NCBI GenBank assembly: GCA_030612305.1
Contig: JAUWOG010000047.1
Coordinates: forward strand, 1 to 9,789
DNA: 9,789 nucleotides
Source: Armatimonadota bacterium
Lineage (GTDB): Bacteria; Armatimonadota; Zipacnadia; Zipacnadales; UBA11051
Direction of reading: 5' to 3'
Of the stretch, positions 1 to 7,564 are shown piece after piece. The notes beneath the pieces were generated by a model that saw nothing but the letters and a program-made list of their open reading frames with translations, ran no database searches and was not told the origin of the DNA. A program made the position numbers and the translations under genes. The first letter of the stretch is position 1, and every line of letters begins with the position of its first letter.

Positions 1-2257
1 TATCAAAGGCTACTTCGCCGGGCGGGCAGGTGAACTCGCGCTGCTGTATCACCTGACCGAGGAGCCGCAGTATGCGCATAAGGCGGCGGTGATACTGCGG
101 CGTCTTGCTGAGGTCTTCCCCGGCTATCCCATCCGGGGCTACTATCCCGGCTACCCAGAGGAAGACAAGGTGGGGCAGACCAAGCCGGGGACTGACAAGT
201 CCGGCAGCGCTTTCTACGACGGGAAACCGCACGCGGAATATCCCTACGGCAAGCCGTACTGGGCCGGCAAGTGGAGCCGCTGGTTCTATGGCAATATCCC
301 GATCGAGCTGTTCAAGGCGCATGATCTCATCTGCACGAGTGGAGCCTATGAGGAACTCGGCGAGGGCACCAAGGAACTCGTCGAGAAGGACCTGCTGCGC
401 CTGAGTGTGGCGAGCATCCAGGGGTACAAGAAGGTCTGGGGCAATATGGACGGAAACCGCATCATGGGGTTCATCGTTGCGGGTCGCGTGTTGGGAGAGC
501 CGGACTGGATCCATTATGCGCTCACTTGGTTTACGGAGATCCTGGAGAAGAGCTACTTCTATGACGGCATGTGGCACGAGGGCACGCCGTCCTACCACAG
601 GCAAATAACTAACCGCCTGGCGATGGTCCCGGACCTCGCTGACGGACATTCGGACCCGCCCGGCTACACCTATGAGGAGACCGGCGAGCGGTATGACGAT
701 CTGGCGGTACAGCGCGATATTCCGGCTCTGGACCGCGCGGTCACATGCGTCGTCAAGCTGGCGCTGCCTACGGAGGAGAACAACCGCAGCTTCTATGGTG
801 CGACCCATGACAGCGACTGGAACAAGGTGTGCTGGCCACTCGCGCGGCGAGAGTCGGAGTGTCTGATTCTGCCCGGTATGGGTCACGCGATCCTGGGCAT
901 GGGGGAGGAGGAGAACCAGGTGCAGGCGCATCTGCACTACGGGGGCGCATCAGGCCACGACCATCGCGACACGCTCAACGTCATCTTGTACGCGAAAGGC
1001 AAGGAACTGCTGTCGGAGTTCGGCTACTGCCGGACGACACTGCGCGGTTGGAGCTCGGGAACCCCTGGCCACAATACGGTTGTCATTGACGAGACGAATC
1101 AGGGCCGCGGCGTGCTGGGGCGACTGGGCATCTTCGATACTAAGGGGCCGGACGCCTACGCGGTTGAGGCCGACGGTACGACGCGCTATGAGGGCAAGGC
1201 TGAGCTCTACAAGCGCGCGCTCGTGCTGGTGCGAGTGGGCGAGACGGACTCCTATCTGTTCGATGTCTTCCGCGTGAGGGGCGGGTCAGTGCATGACTGG
1301 ATGCAGCACAGTAACGCCAACGAGGAGCAGGCCTTCAGCACCGACCTGAAGCTGACGCCGAGGGAGGGTACGCTGTACGAGCACATCAAGGAGCTCAGGG
1401 AGACTACGGCCGATGCGCCCTGGACGATGACGTGCACTTGCGAGGACGGCGCGGCGCTGAAGACGCACGTCCTGGGGCCCGAGGAAACGCAGGTGATTGT
1501 CGGCAGATGCCCGCGGATACGCGGTGCGCAGAGGGATGAATCCACAATTCACGCTTTGTGGATGCCGATTGTGGCGGTGCGTAGAGGAGAGCCGCTGCCC
1601 GAAGGGACAGAAGTAACTGAGCCGCTGAGAAGCACGTTCGTCGCGGTGCAGGAACCGTACCGGGAAGCGACGTTCATTGACAGCGTGCGGAGGCTGGAGG
1701 TGGAAGGCGGGGATGATGCGGTAGCTGTGGTGGTGAGTAGGGGGGACGCGACAGACTATCTCATCAGCACTAACGAGGAAGCCCCGTATGAGGAAGAGAC
1801 GCGGGTGCCGGAATTGGAGCTGACCTTCCGCGGCCGGTTGGCATACGTCCACACGGAGGGCGGAGAGGTCAAATCGGTACACATCTTCGACGGCGTTGAG
1901 TTGAGCATCGGTGACGTGGAGATCAAGACGGGCGGGCCGCTGAGCGGAGCGATAACCGGCGTGCAGCGGAAAGAGGCCGGTGATGAGAGCAATGCCTTCG
2001 TCACTGAGGCCGAGTTGCCGGATGTTGACGCGCTGGCGGGACGAACGATGATCATCACCCACGGTGACACCACGGCGCACGGCTACACGATAGAGCGCGT
2101 GGAGCGAGTCGGGGAGACGCCGCTCATCCATGTTCTCGATGAGCCCGGTCTGGAAATCGGTGACGATGAGACGAAGATGATCTACTTCCCTCACAGGACA
2201 ATCAAGGGCCAGAACACGTTCCATATTGCCTGCTCGAAAGCTGTGCAGTACGAGTAG
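1..2257 (+). CDS. Heparinase II/III family polysaccharide lyase (5' end outside the window)
   Basis: The frame is open from base 2 through a TAG stop at 2255-2257, giving 751 visible residues; a GTG at 89 is only an internal codon, since clear protein sequence precedes it. Residues about 1-290 resemble the alpha/alpha-toroid domain of heparinase and alginate lyases, with the motif WHEGTPSYHRQ carrying Tyr198 and His199. Residues about 305-560 match the heparinase II/III C-terminal beta-sandwich: GHDHRDTLNVILYAKG has His319 and His321, followed by a TPGHNTVVIDE segment. These Tyr and His positions correspond to conserved active-site residues of the family, which cleaves uronic-acid-containing polysaccharides by beta-elimination. 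The last 190 or so residues are a further beta-rich region of unclear function. Substrate cannot be told from sequence, and a signal peptide would lie outside the window. The downstream Nif3-like gene has its own promoter, so this gene probably ends its transcription unit. Confidence 0.88.
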   Translation, partial: IKGYFAGRAGELALLYHLTEEPQYAHKAAVILRRLAEVFPGYPIRGYYPGYPEEDKVGQTKPGTDKSGSAFYDGKPHAEYPYGKPYWAGKWSRWFYGNIPIELFKAHDLICTSGAYEELGEGTKELVEKDLLRLSVASIQGYKKVWGNMDGNRIMGFIVAGRVLGEPDWIHYALTWFTEILEKSYFYDGMWHEGTPSYHRQITNRLAMVPDLADGHSDPPGYTYEETGERYDDLAVQRDIPALDRAVTCVVKLALPTEENNRSFYGATHDSDWNKVCWPLARRESECLILPGMGHAILGMGEEENQVQAHLHYGGASGHDHRDTLNVILYAKGKELLSEFGYCRTTLRGWSSGTPGHNTVVIDETNQGRGVLGRLGIFDTKGPDAYAVEADGTTRYEGKAELYKRALVLVRVGETDSYLFDVFRVRGGSVHDWMQHSNANEEQAFSTDLKLTPREGTLYEHIKELRETTADAPWTMTCTCEDGAALKTHVLGPEETQVIVGRCPRIRGAQRDESTIHALWMPIVAVRRGEPLPEGTEVTEPLRSTFVAVQEPYREATFIDSVRRLEVEGGDDAVAVVVSRGDATDYLISTNEEAPYEEETRVPELELTFRGRLAYVHTEGGEVKSVHIFDGVELSIGDVEIKTGGPLSGAITGVQRKEAGDESNAFVTEAELPDVDALAGRTMIITHGDTTAHGYTIERVERVGETPLIHVLDEPGLEIGDDETKMIYFPHRTIKGQNTFHIACSKAVQYE

Positions 2258-2265
2258 CCGGAGGG

Positions 2266-2294
2266 GCGTTGCAGGGATTGGCAGGATGCGACGC
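2266..2294 (+). terminator. Weak stem-loop after the lyase gene
   Basis: Eight bases after the lyase stop codon, 2266-2272 (GCGTTGC) can pair with 2288-2294 (GCGACGC) over seven base pairs including one G-U, with a 15-base loop. It is followed by GATGATTGTC rather than a run of T, so it is not a textbook intrinsic terminator. It may stabilise the 3' end or pause polymerase, or it may be chance. Confidence 0.22.
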
Positions 2295-2299
2295 GATGA

Positions 2300-2329
2300 T
2301 TGTCAAGCCGGTGCGGAATGCTGTAGAAT
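2300..2329 (+). promoter_or_regulatory. Sigma70-type promoter for the Nif3-like gene
   Basis: A -35 box TTGTCA (2300-2305; consensus TTGACA) and a -10 box TAGAAT (2324-2329; consensus TATAAT) are separated by 18 bases, in the 137-base gap before the Nif3-like gene. Transcription would begin near 2336, leaving a leader of about 60 bases with a hairpin and then the ribosome binding site. In this GC-rich sequence such an AT-rich pair is distinctive. The match is by eye only. Confidence 0.6.
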
Positions 2330-2336
2330 AGCGCGA

Positions 2337-2361
2337 AGCCGATCTGAGTTCCGGGTCGGCT
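2337..2361 (+). promoter_or_regulatory. Hairpin at the 5' end of the Nif3-like gene leader
   Basis: Bases 2337-2346 (AGCCGATCTG) can pair with 2352-2361 (CCGGGTCGGC plus T, read as CGGGTCGGCT at the inner end) to form a ten-pair stem with two G-U pairs and a five-base loop, AGTTC (2347-2351). The outer six pairs, AGCCGA with TCGGCT, are perfect. The stem begins within a base or two of the start site expected from the promoter at 2300-2329, and lies 20 bases before the ribosome binding site. A 5'-terminal hairpin of this kind commonly protects mRNA from decay; no ligand-binding aptamer is recognisable. Confidence 0.4.
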
Positions 2362-2381
2362 ATTGAGGTGAGTGCCGACGG

Positions 2382-2387
2382 AAGGAG
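2382..2387 (+). promoter_or_regulatory. Ribosome binding site setting the Nif3-like start
   Basis: AAGGAG stands seven bases before ATG 2395. It lies inside the longer open frame that begins at GTG 2368, which has no comparable site ahead of it, so it decides in favour of the ATG at 2395. Confidence 0.75.
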
Positions 2388-2394
2388 CAATGCG

Positions 2395-3354
2395 ATGACA
2401 CTGGGTGAGTTCTACAGCGCGGCGATAAGAGTCGGATTGGCGACTGATGCACGCGGCGAAGAGGCGCTGAAGCAGCAGATGCAGCGGCTTGCGGAGCAGT
2501 ACGGAGAGATGTCGGAACGGGAGAAGCGGCTGTTCGACACCGAGCGTCTGACCAACCCGTTCGGCGACACGCGGATAGCATACGGCGATCCCGACACTGA
2601 ATTGAAGCGGGTCGTGATAGGCATAGACAGCGGTAGTTCCGAACTGCTGCTGGCGGCGGAACTGGGGAGGCGCGGCAAGCCGGTTGATGCAGTCATATCG
2701 CATCACACTTCGGCCATAGCAGGGGCTCTGGCTTCGACGCATGACACTGCTATTCCGCAAGTGTGGATGGCCGTGGAAGCAGGCGTCCCCGAGCCGCGTG
2801 CGTGGCATCTGGTGCAGGAAGTAATAGGCCGGGATGACCCGTCGTGGAATCTGTCCATTCTGCAGATTGCGGAGGCGCTGGAGATGCCGCTGATGGCAGT
2901 GCATACGCCGGCGGATGTGTGCATGGATGAGCTTGTGCGGAAGAACGTGGCGGAGGACAAGCCTGAGACGGTCGGGGAGCTGCTGGAACTGGTCGAGGCG
3001 TGGCCGGAATGCCAGTGGCTGATAGACAAGGCTCGTCATGCGCCCCACATAGATGCGGGCGATGCCAAGGCTCCAATGGGAAAGGTGTATCAGGTTTGCT
3101 TCGGGGGCTGGAACCCGAGCCCGGCGCTTTTCGAGGAGCTGTGCAAAGCCGGAGTGGGCACCTTCGTTGTGGTAGCCGGCACTAAGGAATTCCGTGAACT
3201 GGCCGACAGGTACGGTGTCAGTATCATCGTGATACCGCACTACCCGGCGGACAACGCGGGCATCAACATCATGCTGGACAAGATGATGCCCGCCGGCGAC
3301 GAGTTCGAGATCGTGGAGACGAGCAACTACGTTCGGCTGCGGAGGCCCGCGTAG
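2395..3354 (+). CDS. Divergent Nif3-like dinuclear metal-binding protein
   Basis: The 319-residue protein matches the Nif3 (NGG1p-interacting factor 3, YbgI-type) family in order. GDPDTELKRVVIGID fits the first strand region. An ISHH motif has His103 and His104, HTPAD has His170 and Asp174 (usual form HTNLD), and a C-terminal PHYPAD has His282 and Asp286. These stand where the family places its metal ligands His, His, Asp, His and Glu, but the last is Asp at the same H-x3 spacing. The usual N-terminal WDNxGL motif is absent, and about 40 extra charged helical residues are present, making it longer than the usual 250 or so. Nif3 proteins are cytoplasmic, form toroidal oligomers and have uncertain activity; a hydrolase role has been suggested for the family. 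ATG 2395 is chosen over GTG 2368 because of the AAGGAG site. The gene has its own promoter. Confidence 0.75.
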   Translation: MTLGEFYSAAIRVGLATDARGEEALKQQMQRLAEQYGEMSEREKRLFDTERLTNPFGDTRIAYGDPDTELKRVVIGIDSGSSELLLAAELGRRGKPVDAVISHHTSAIAGALASTHDTAIPQVWMAVEAGVPEPRAWHLVQEVIGRDDPSWNLSILQIAEALEMPLMAVHTPADVCMDELVRKNVAEDKPETVGELLELVEAWPECQWLIDKARHAPHIDAGDAKAPMGKVYQVCFGGWNPSPALFEELCKAGVGTFVVVAGTKEFRELADRYGVSIIVIPHYPADNAGINIMLDKMMPAGDEFEIVETSNYVRLRRPA

Positions 3355-3418
3355 TGCGCGGCGGCTCTGCCCCGATGATACTTGCCGCATTGATGGTGTG
3401 AGACGCAACAAGAGAAAC

Positions 3419-3430
3419 GTTCAGTTGAAC
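3419..3430. repeat. Short inverted repeat GTTCA-GT-TGAAC
   Basis: Five-base arms around a two-base spacer lie 21 bases before the ATG of the small gene at 3452, in the 97-base gap behind the Nif3-like gene. It could be part of an operator, but arms this short occur by chance in 10 kb and no convincing promoter is seen beside it. Confidence 0.15.
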
Positions 3431-3451
3431 TAGTAGTAGAGGCATCAGTCC

Positions 3452-3748
3452 ATGGGCAATCGTCGCGACCATATCATTTACAGTCATCCGCCGGGCCGTG
3501 ACGGGTTCCATTGTTTCTACATCTCCTACACGCCGGGTCAGCAGTGTCTGGAGCTGAAGTACAGGCGCGCCTCGGAGGGGATGCAGGAGATGCCCTTGGG
3601 GGCAATGGCGATGGTGGAGTATCTTGCGGAGAAACGGGATCAGCCCACGGAGGAATGGCCGTTTGAGGTTACCGACCGGGCGTTGCGTATTCTCAAGGGC
3701 CAGTTGCGGCGCTGGCACGAACGCGCGCTGAGAGATGCAGGAAAGTGA
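3452..3748 (+). CDS. Small unrecognised protein (98 aa)
   Basis: I do not recognise this family. The gene has an ATG start with AGAGG (3438-3442) nine bases before it and a TGA stop. The protein is soluble and charged, with no signal peptide or membrane segment. The first 40 residues look like beta strands (HIIYSHPPG, then FHCFYISY and CLELKYRR). The second half looks helical, ending in an arginine-rich segment (ILKGQLRRWHERALRDAG). It has several His and two Cys but no ordered metal motif. It lies 97 bases after the Nif3-like gene in the same direction and may be transcribed with it. It converges with the minus-strand operon, leaving only 33 bases between stop codons. A long overlapping frame on the other strand looks like a shadow. 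The good ribosome site and sensible composition make a real gene likely, but no function can be given. Confidence 0.6.
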   Translation: MGNRRDHIIYSHPPGRDGFHCFYISYTPGQQCLELKYRRASEGMQEMPLGAMAMVEYLAEKRDQPTEEWPFEVTDRALRILKGQLRRWHERALRDAGK

Positions 3749-3781
3749 CTTGCGTGGGCAGCCGGATGAAGCGGCGTCGTC

Positions 3782-5851
3782 TCAAGGCGACCTCGGGAGC
3801 CTGTAGTCGGTCGGAGTGCGGGTGACGCCGGCGGCGAGCAAGGGCAGGAACTGCTCTGAGAAATGCGGGCAGTAGTTGAATACCACCCACCCCTCGGCAC
3901 CCTCTTCCCTCGCTATTTCTATCTGCCTCATGAGCTGGTACGGGTCGGTGAACCTGGAGTTGTCGGCATTGACGCCGATGCCCGCGTAGATGGGGACCTT
4001 GCCCGCGACCCAGCCATTCTGCCGCCGGACGTAGCCTCGGAACGTCTCCGCATCATCGGTGTAGTCCATCGGGCACACGAAGTCCACCCAGCCTTCATCC
4101 ACCCATGTCTTCCAGTCCTGGCCGAAGGTGTCGCGGTGACTCTCCCAGTTGAGGAAGACGGCGGCGGAAATCTGGAGGTCGGGGTCAGTCTCGCGCAGTG
4201 CCGCAGCCAATTCGGCGACGAGTGTGTTGATCTGGTGCCGGCGGAACTGGAGGTACTCGCGGCTGTAGCGTCCGGTGGCGGCGTCTGCGGGCCACTTGCT
4301 GACCTTCACCCCGAGGTATTGCTCGAAGGCGGCGCGGCAATGGTCGCAGAAGCACACGTTTTTCCACGAGTAGCGCAAGTAGTCAAACTGGAGGCCGGTG
4401 ACGTCGTAGTTGGTAACGATCTCCCTGGCGACCTGAATCTGCAGACGGCGGTTGTCCGGATGCGTCGGACACAGCCACGTACCCGTCTTGCCCTGGCTTG
4501 TGACCTGGAGGCGTTGCTGCGTTTTCAGGCTTCGGCGCGTCTCCTGCGACGCCCACAAAGTGGCCAGGTTCAGCATCCGTGGATGCAGTGGGAGGCCATG
4601 CTTGCGGCAGGCGGCGGCCGCCTCCGCCAGATAATCCCCGTGCTCGGCAACGGACTTGTGGTGAGGCAGGAAGCGGCTGTCATAGAACGCCACGCCGCCG
4701 CTGCAGATGTAGGGGAACACGGCGTTGAGATTGGCCTGCTTCAGTTCCGCGGCCACGTCGTCCCAGGACGGGCGCGCATAGTTGTGTGTCCAGATACCCC
4801 GCATCTCACCCTCGACAGTGGCGAAGCTGCTCCACAGCGCATGGCCGGCGAGTTTGTCCGCTCTCTGCGCAGCGGCCAGAGCTTCAGCGAAATGCCCACG
4901 GCTCTTGAGGCTGGATGCACTGGAGAGGAGGGCAGTCGCTTCGGCAATGTCAGCGACGGCAGGGGCAATATCCTGACCGGCGGCGTGCTTGGCCTGGACG
5001 GTGTCGGCCAGTTCGGCGAGCGTCTTGTACGGACCGTAGGGGCCGAGATGGTCGGGAGACGAAGGGATTGACTGCGCCCAGACCTGCGGAGCAAAAATGC
5101 CGATGACGGCGCGAAGCAGTTGGGCGACCTCGGGACAGTGATCCGTCGTGAGGCCGCATGTGATGAAGGCGCCGTGCGTGTTCGCGATGACGGCCGGAGC
5201 AGCGGCGGCGCTGTCGTCGTCCCAGGATGCGATGATGCGACCGTCGGGCAGAGGCCGGCAGGCCATGACGTAGCTTGCCGGCTGGCGCACCCGCCGGGGG
5301 ATGCCGAGGATGGTCGTGTCGGAGGAGACAATGTCTGCGCCCGCGATGCCGAGTTGCTCTGCCGGGACCGCGCCGACGGGGTCAACGCCGAGTGCGTAGA
5401 GGAGGTCGTTGCGCCCGAGCAGGCAGGCGATGATGGCTCCCCCGTCGCGGAGGAACTGGAGCAGATGCCCGAGTTCGACCTCGCTCACGGCGCGGTTGTA
5501 GGGGAGTATGAGAACCGCGACGTCAGGCGGGCCGTGTGCTTCGATGTCGGAATCGCATGTCAGCAGATAGGGTATGCGGACGGCTTGCAGGGCTCTGGTG
5601 ACGCCGCGCAGATGTGTGTCGGCGAGCGGGGCCATCTGCTCGCCGCCGGGGCCGAGCCGGTCGCCCTTGATCACGGCGACGAGGGGGCGCGCGAGGTCTG
5701 TCTGGGCCGACGCCTGTGGGGAGCGGGTGTAGAGGAGGACGATAGCCACGGCGGCGGCGCAGAGGACCAGCGCCGCAAGGAATCGGCTCGTGCATGGACG
5801 CCTGCTGAGGTCAGTCGGCGGCGGTCGGCTTGTGGCATCAGTGTAGCTCAT
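3782..5851 (-). CDS. Exported GHL10-type (family 10-like) glycoside hydrolase with N-terminal amidotransferase-like domain
   Basis: This 689-residue protein starts with a basic N-terminus and a hydrophobic stretch (residues 24-41). An ASA-Q site near residue 49 fits signal peptidase I cleavage, though a membrane anchor is possible. Residues about 55-265 look like a class I glutamine-amidotransferase fold (PLVAVIKGD, VAVLILPYN, LRDGGAIIAC). It lacks the usual nucleophile-elbow GxCxG motif, so it is probably structural. After a helical linker, residues 350-665 match the GHL10 (DUF187) TIM barrel. It opens with MRGIWTHNYARPSWDD and continues with GLQFDYLRYSW (Asp490), the triad CFCDHC (Cys500, 502, 505) and FVCPMDY. 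GHL10 proteins are presumed to act on extracellular or envelope glycans; the substrate is unknown. ATG 5851 overlaps the TGA of the DUF4127 gene as ATGA. GAGGA at 5853-5857 is too close to act alone, so reinitiation is likely. Confidence 0.82.
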   Translation of the reverse strand: MSYTDATSRPPPTDLSRRPCTSRFLAALVLCAAAVAIVLLYTRSPQASAQTDLARPLVAVIKGDRLGPGGEQMAPLADTHLRGVTRALQAVRIPYLLTCDSDIEAHGPPDVAVLILPYNRAVSEVELGHLLQFLRDGGAIIACLLGRNDLLYALGVDPVGAVPAEQLGIAGADIVSSDTTILGIPRRVRQPASYVMACRPLPDGRIIASWDDDSAAAAPAVIANTHGAFITCGLTTDHCPEVAQLLRAVIGIFAPQVWAQSIPSSPDHLGPYGPYKTLAELADTVQAKHAAGQDIAPAVADIAEATALLSSASSLKSRGHFAEALAAAQRADKLAGHALWSSFATVEGEMRGIWTHNYARPSWDDVAAELKQANLNAVFPYICSGGVAFYDSRFLPHHKSVAEHGDYLAEAAAACRKHGLPLHPRMLNLATLWASQETRRSLKTQQRLQVTSQGKTGTWLCPTHPDNRRLQIQVAREIVTNYDVTGLQFDYLRYSWKNVCFCDHCRAAFEQYLGVKVSKWPADAATGRYSREYLQFRRHQINTLVAELAAALRETDPDLQISAAVFLNWESHRDTFGQDWKTWVDEGWVDFVCPMDYTDDAETFRGYVRRQNGWVAGKVPIYAGIGVNADNSRFTDPYQLMRQIEIAREEGAEGWVVFNYCPHFSEQFLPLLAAGVTRTPTDYRLPRSP

Positions 5852-7524
5852 GTCCTCGTGACCAGCTCGATGCCGAACTTGAACTGGAGGTCAACTTCGA
5901 AGAGACGCCCCCAGGGGAGAGTGACACGGGTCTCTTCGAGTTCGGCGAGGGCGAGACTGGTGGCAGCTTCGTGTGGGCCGATGCGCACCGATTCCCTGCC
6001 GAGGAAGTATGTAGCCCAGAGGTCGGCGATCGCGCGGACGAGCAGATCGCTGACCATGTTCTGGACGCGGGGTTCGCTGTCGGCGAGGTTGAATACGGAA
6101 GCGCGCAGCATGTTGACGACATGCTCGGTTACCTGTGGGCGCACGCGCGTCTGGTACAGCCAGTCATCGGCGACGTGGTAGAAGAGCAGGTTGATGTGGG
6201 CTCTCTCCGAATCAATGAGCGTGTCGAGCAGTTGCAGGTAGCGCATCGGCGTCAGATCAATGAGCAGGTTCGCCAGATCGAAGGCGCCCTTGTCCTGAAG
6301 GGCGATGAGACGGAGACTGGCATGTGCCAGCGCCGAGCCGACGGAATTTGCGGCCGTGTTCCAGGCAGTGAATGCCAGCATCTGCCGAGGCGGGATCTGG
6401 CGGGCCAGCATCACCTTGGCGAAGCAGTCCTCAGCGCCATTCGGAAAGGCAACATCGCAGATAGCCACGCGGCGGTCGCCCATGCTTGTGGCGATGGTCT
6501 CGAAGAAGGTTTCGGCCTGCGCTCTGCGTGCCTCGGCGGCCTCGGGCTCGTCGTAGTCAGCGCGCTTGCCATTGACCGGCGGATTGATTGCGAGCACGAA
6601 GTCGGCGGTGGCGGGATCGTCAGAGCGCTCGACACCGACCGTCTCCATCTGGCCGGCGAGGGTCTCGGAGAAGGGCCGGTCCTCGAAGGTGGCAACATTG
6701 TCGGCATCGTCGGGGTTCGCGTACATCACGTAGGCGGTGGGGACCTTCTCCATGTGTTCGTGGACGAAGCGGGCGAAAAGCGTCTGGCCGAGCTCATCGG
6801 CTCCGGGATGAATCCGAACGCGGCTGCCGAGGCCGTGGCGCTCGATAAGCTGGCGCAACTGGGCCTGTTCGCGGACGTGTGGGCCGTACTCAGCGGCGTC
6901 CTCCTGCGCCAGGAGGAGGAAGTCAATATGGCCGCCGGCGGCCTCTTCAACGGCGCGTCTGTTGACCTGGTGGTTGCGCTCGCGACATGCCTCATAGGCA
7001 CCCAGCACAGAAATGGGGATCTGCTTTTCGAGCTCCTCGAGTTGCCGGCGGTCGTCGTCCTCGCCAAGCGCTTCAAAGCGGCCCTTGACCTCCGAGTACT
7101 CGCGCAACAGCTCCCAGTTGATCGCCGCCTCGTCGGAACTGGCGGGGATGGAGAGGCGCATGATGGTATTGTGGGCGTAGATTGCGGCCTCGGGGAGCAT
7201 CTGGCGGAGTTCGGCCAGGACGTCGAGACGCTCAAGAGCCAGGGCAGTACGGACATCCCTGGAACGCGAGGCAACGAGACCACCGTAGGCAAGCATGTCG
7301 AGGGAGAGTATGGCAGAGTCAATGCCACTGGCGGCCTCTCTGAACAGCCACTCGGTTATCTCCTCGACGCGGCCGGGAGTGGTGTAATGCCCGAGCAGTT
7401 CAGTGGGTGGCATGAGGAATTCGTAGTCCACCATGCGGGACAGCATCTGTACGTGCCCGACGTTGCACGGGCGGCTGTCGAGCGGCAGGTAGATGATACG
7501 GTGTACGCGGTGTCTGATACTCAC
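5848..7524 (-). CDS. DUF4127 family protein
   Basis: The 558-residue protein carries the marks of the DUF4127 family. These are the N-terminal IIYLPLDSRPCN (residues 10-21), LSLDMLAYGGLVASR (73-87), a LLLAQEDAAEYGPH segment and IHPGADELGQTLFAR in the middle. No experimentally established function for this family is known to me. No signal peptide or membrane helix is seen, so it is likely cytoplasmic. Conserved Asp, Glu and His residues would suit an enzyme, possibly metal-dependent, but that is inference. GTG 7524 is chosen as start because GGAGG (7531-7535) stands six bases before it and the family's first strand begins just inside. An upstream in-frame ATG at 7578 would overlap the TIM-barrel gene and lacks this support. 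The stop overlaps the start of the GHL10 gene by four bases, so the two proteins are probably made together and act in one process. Confidence 0.85.
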   Translation of the reverse strand: MSIRHRVHRIIYLPLDSRPCNVGHVQMLSRMVDYEFLMPPTELLGHYTTPGRVEEITEWLFREAASGIDSAILSLDMLAYGGLVASRSRDVRTALALERLDVLAELRQMLPEAAIYAHNTIMRLSIPASSDEAAINWELLREYSEVKGRFEALGEDDDRRQLEELEKQIPISVLGAYEACRERNHQVNRRAVEEAAGGHIDFLLLAQEDAAEYGPHVREQAQLRQLIERHGLGSRVRIHPGADELGQTLFARFVHEHMEKVPTAYVMYANPDDADNVATFEDRPFSETLAGQMETVGVERSDDPATADFVLAINPPVNGKRADYDEPEAAEARRAQAETFFETIATSMGDRRVAICDVAFPNGAEDCFAKVMLARQIPPRQMLAFTAWNTAANSVGSALAHASLRLIALQDKGAFDLANLLIDLTPMRYLQLLDTLIDSERAHINLLFYHVADDWLYQTRVRPQVTEHVVNMLRASVFNLADSEPRVQNMVSDLLVRAIADLWATYFLGRESVRIGPHEAATSLALAELEETRVTLPWGRLFEVDLQFKFGIELVTRT

Positions 7525-7528
7525 GGTA

Positions 7529-7536
7529 CTCCTCCC
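7529..7536 (-). promoter_or_regulatory. Ribosome binding site setting the DUF4127 start
   Basis: Read on the minus strand this is GGGAGGAG, with its GGAGG core six bases before GTG 7524-7522. It argues for the GTG rather than the in-frame ATG at 7578, which would put this site inside the coding region. Confidence 0.75.
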
Positions 7537-7564
7537 GGGTAGGCCGGCTGGTCGTCGGCGGACC

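Noticed and set aside
89..91. GTG as the start of the lyase gene
   Set aside because: The frame is open from the window edge and the preceding residues read as a continuing helical domain, so the true start is upstream of the window.
2191..3411. A 406-codon open frame on the minus strand opposite the Nif3-like gene
   Set aside because: The plus-strand frame has the metal-ligand motifs, promoter and ribosome site. The opposite frame is low-complexity and rich in His, Arg and Gln, typical of an antisense shadow.
3761..3775. Possible bidirectional terminator GCCG-GATGAAG-CGGC between the convergent genes
   Set aside because: The stem has only four pairs and no T run follows on either strand, so it is too weak to call a terminator.
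3863..5071. A 402-codon open frame on the plus strand opposite the GHL10 gene
   Set aside because: The minus strand carries the signal peptide and GHL10 motifs. The plus frame has no recognisable domain and would overlap the gene entirely.
5830..7542. A 570-codon open frame on the plus strand opposite the DUF4127 gene
   Set aside because: It mirrors a GC-rich gene with recognisable family motifs on the other strand. Its own translation shows no known motif and it has no supporting ribosome site, so it is a shadow frame.
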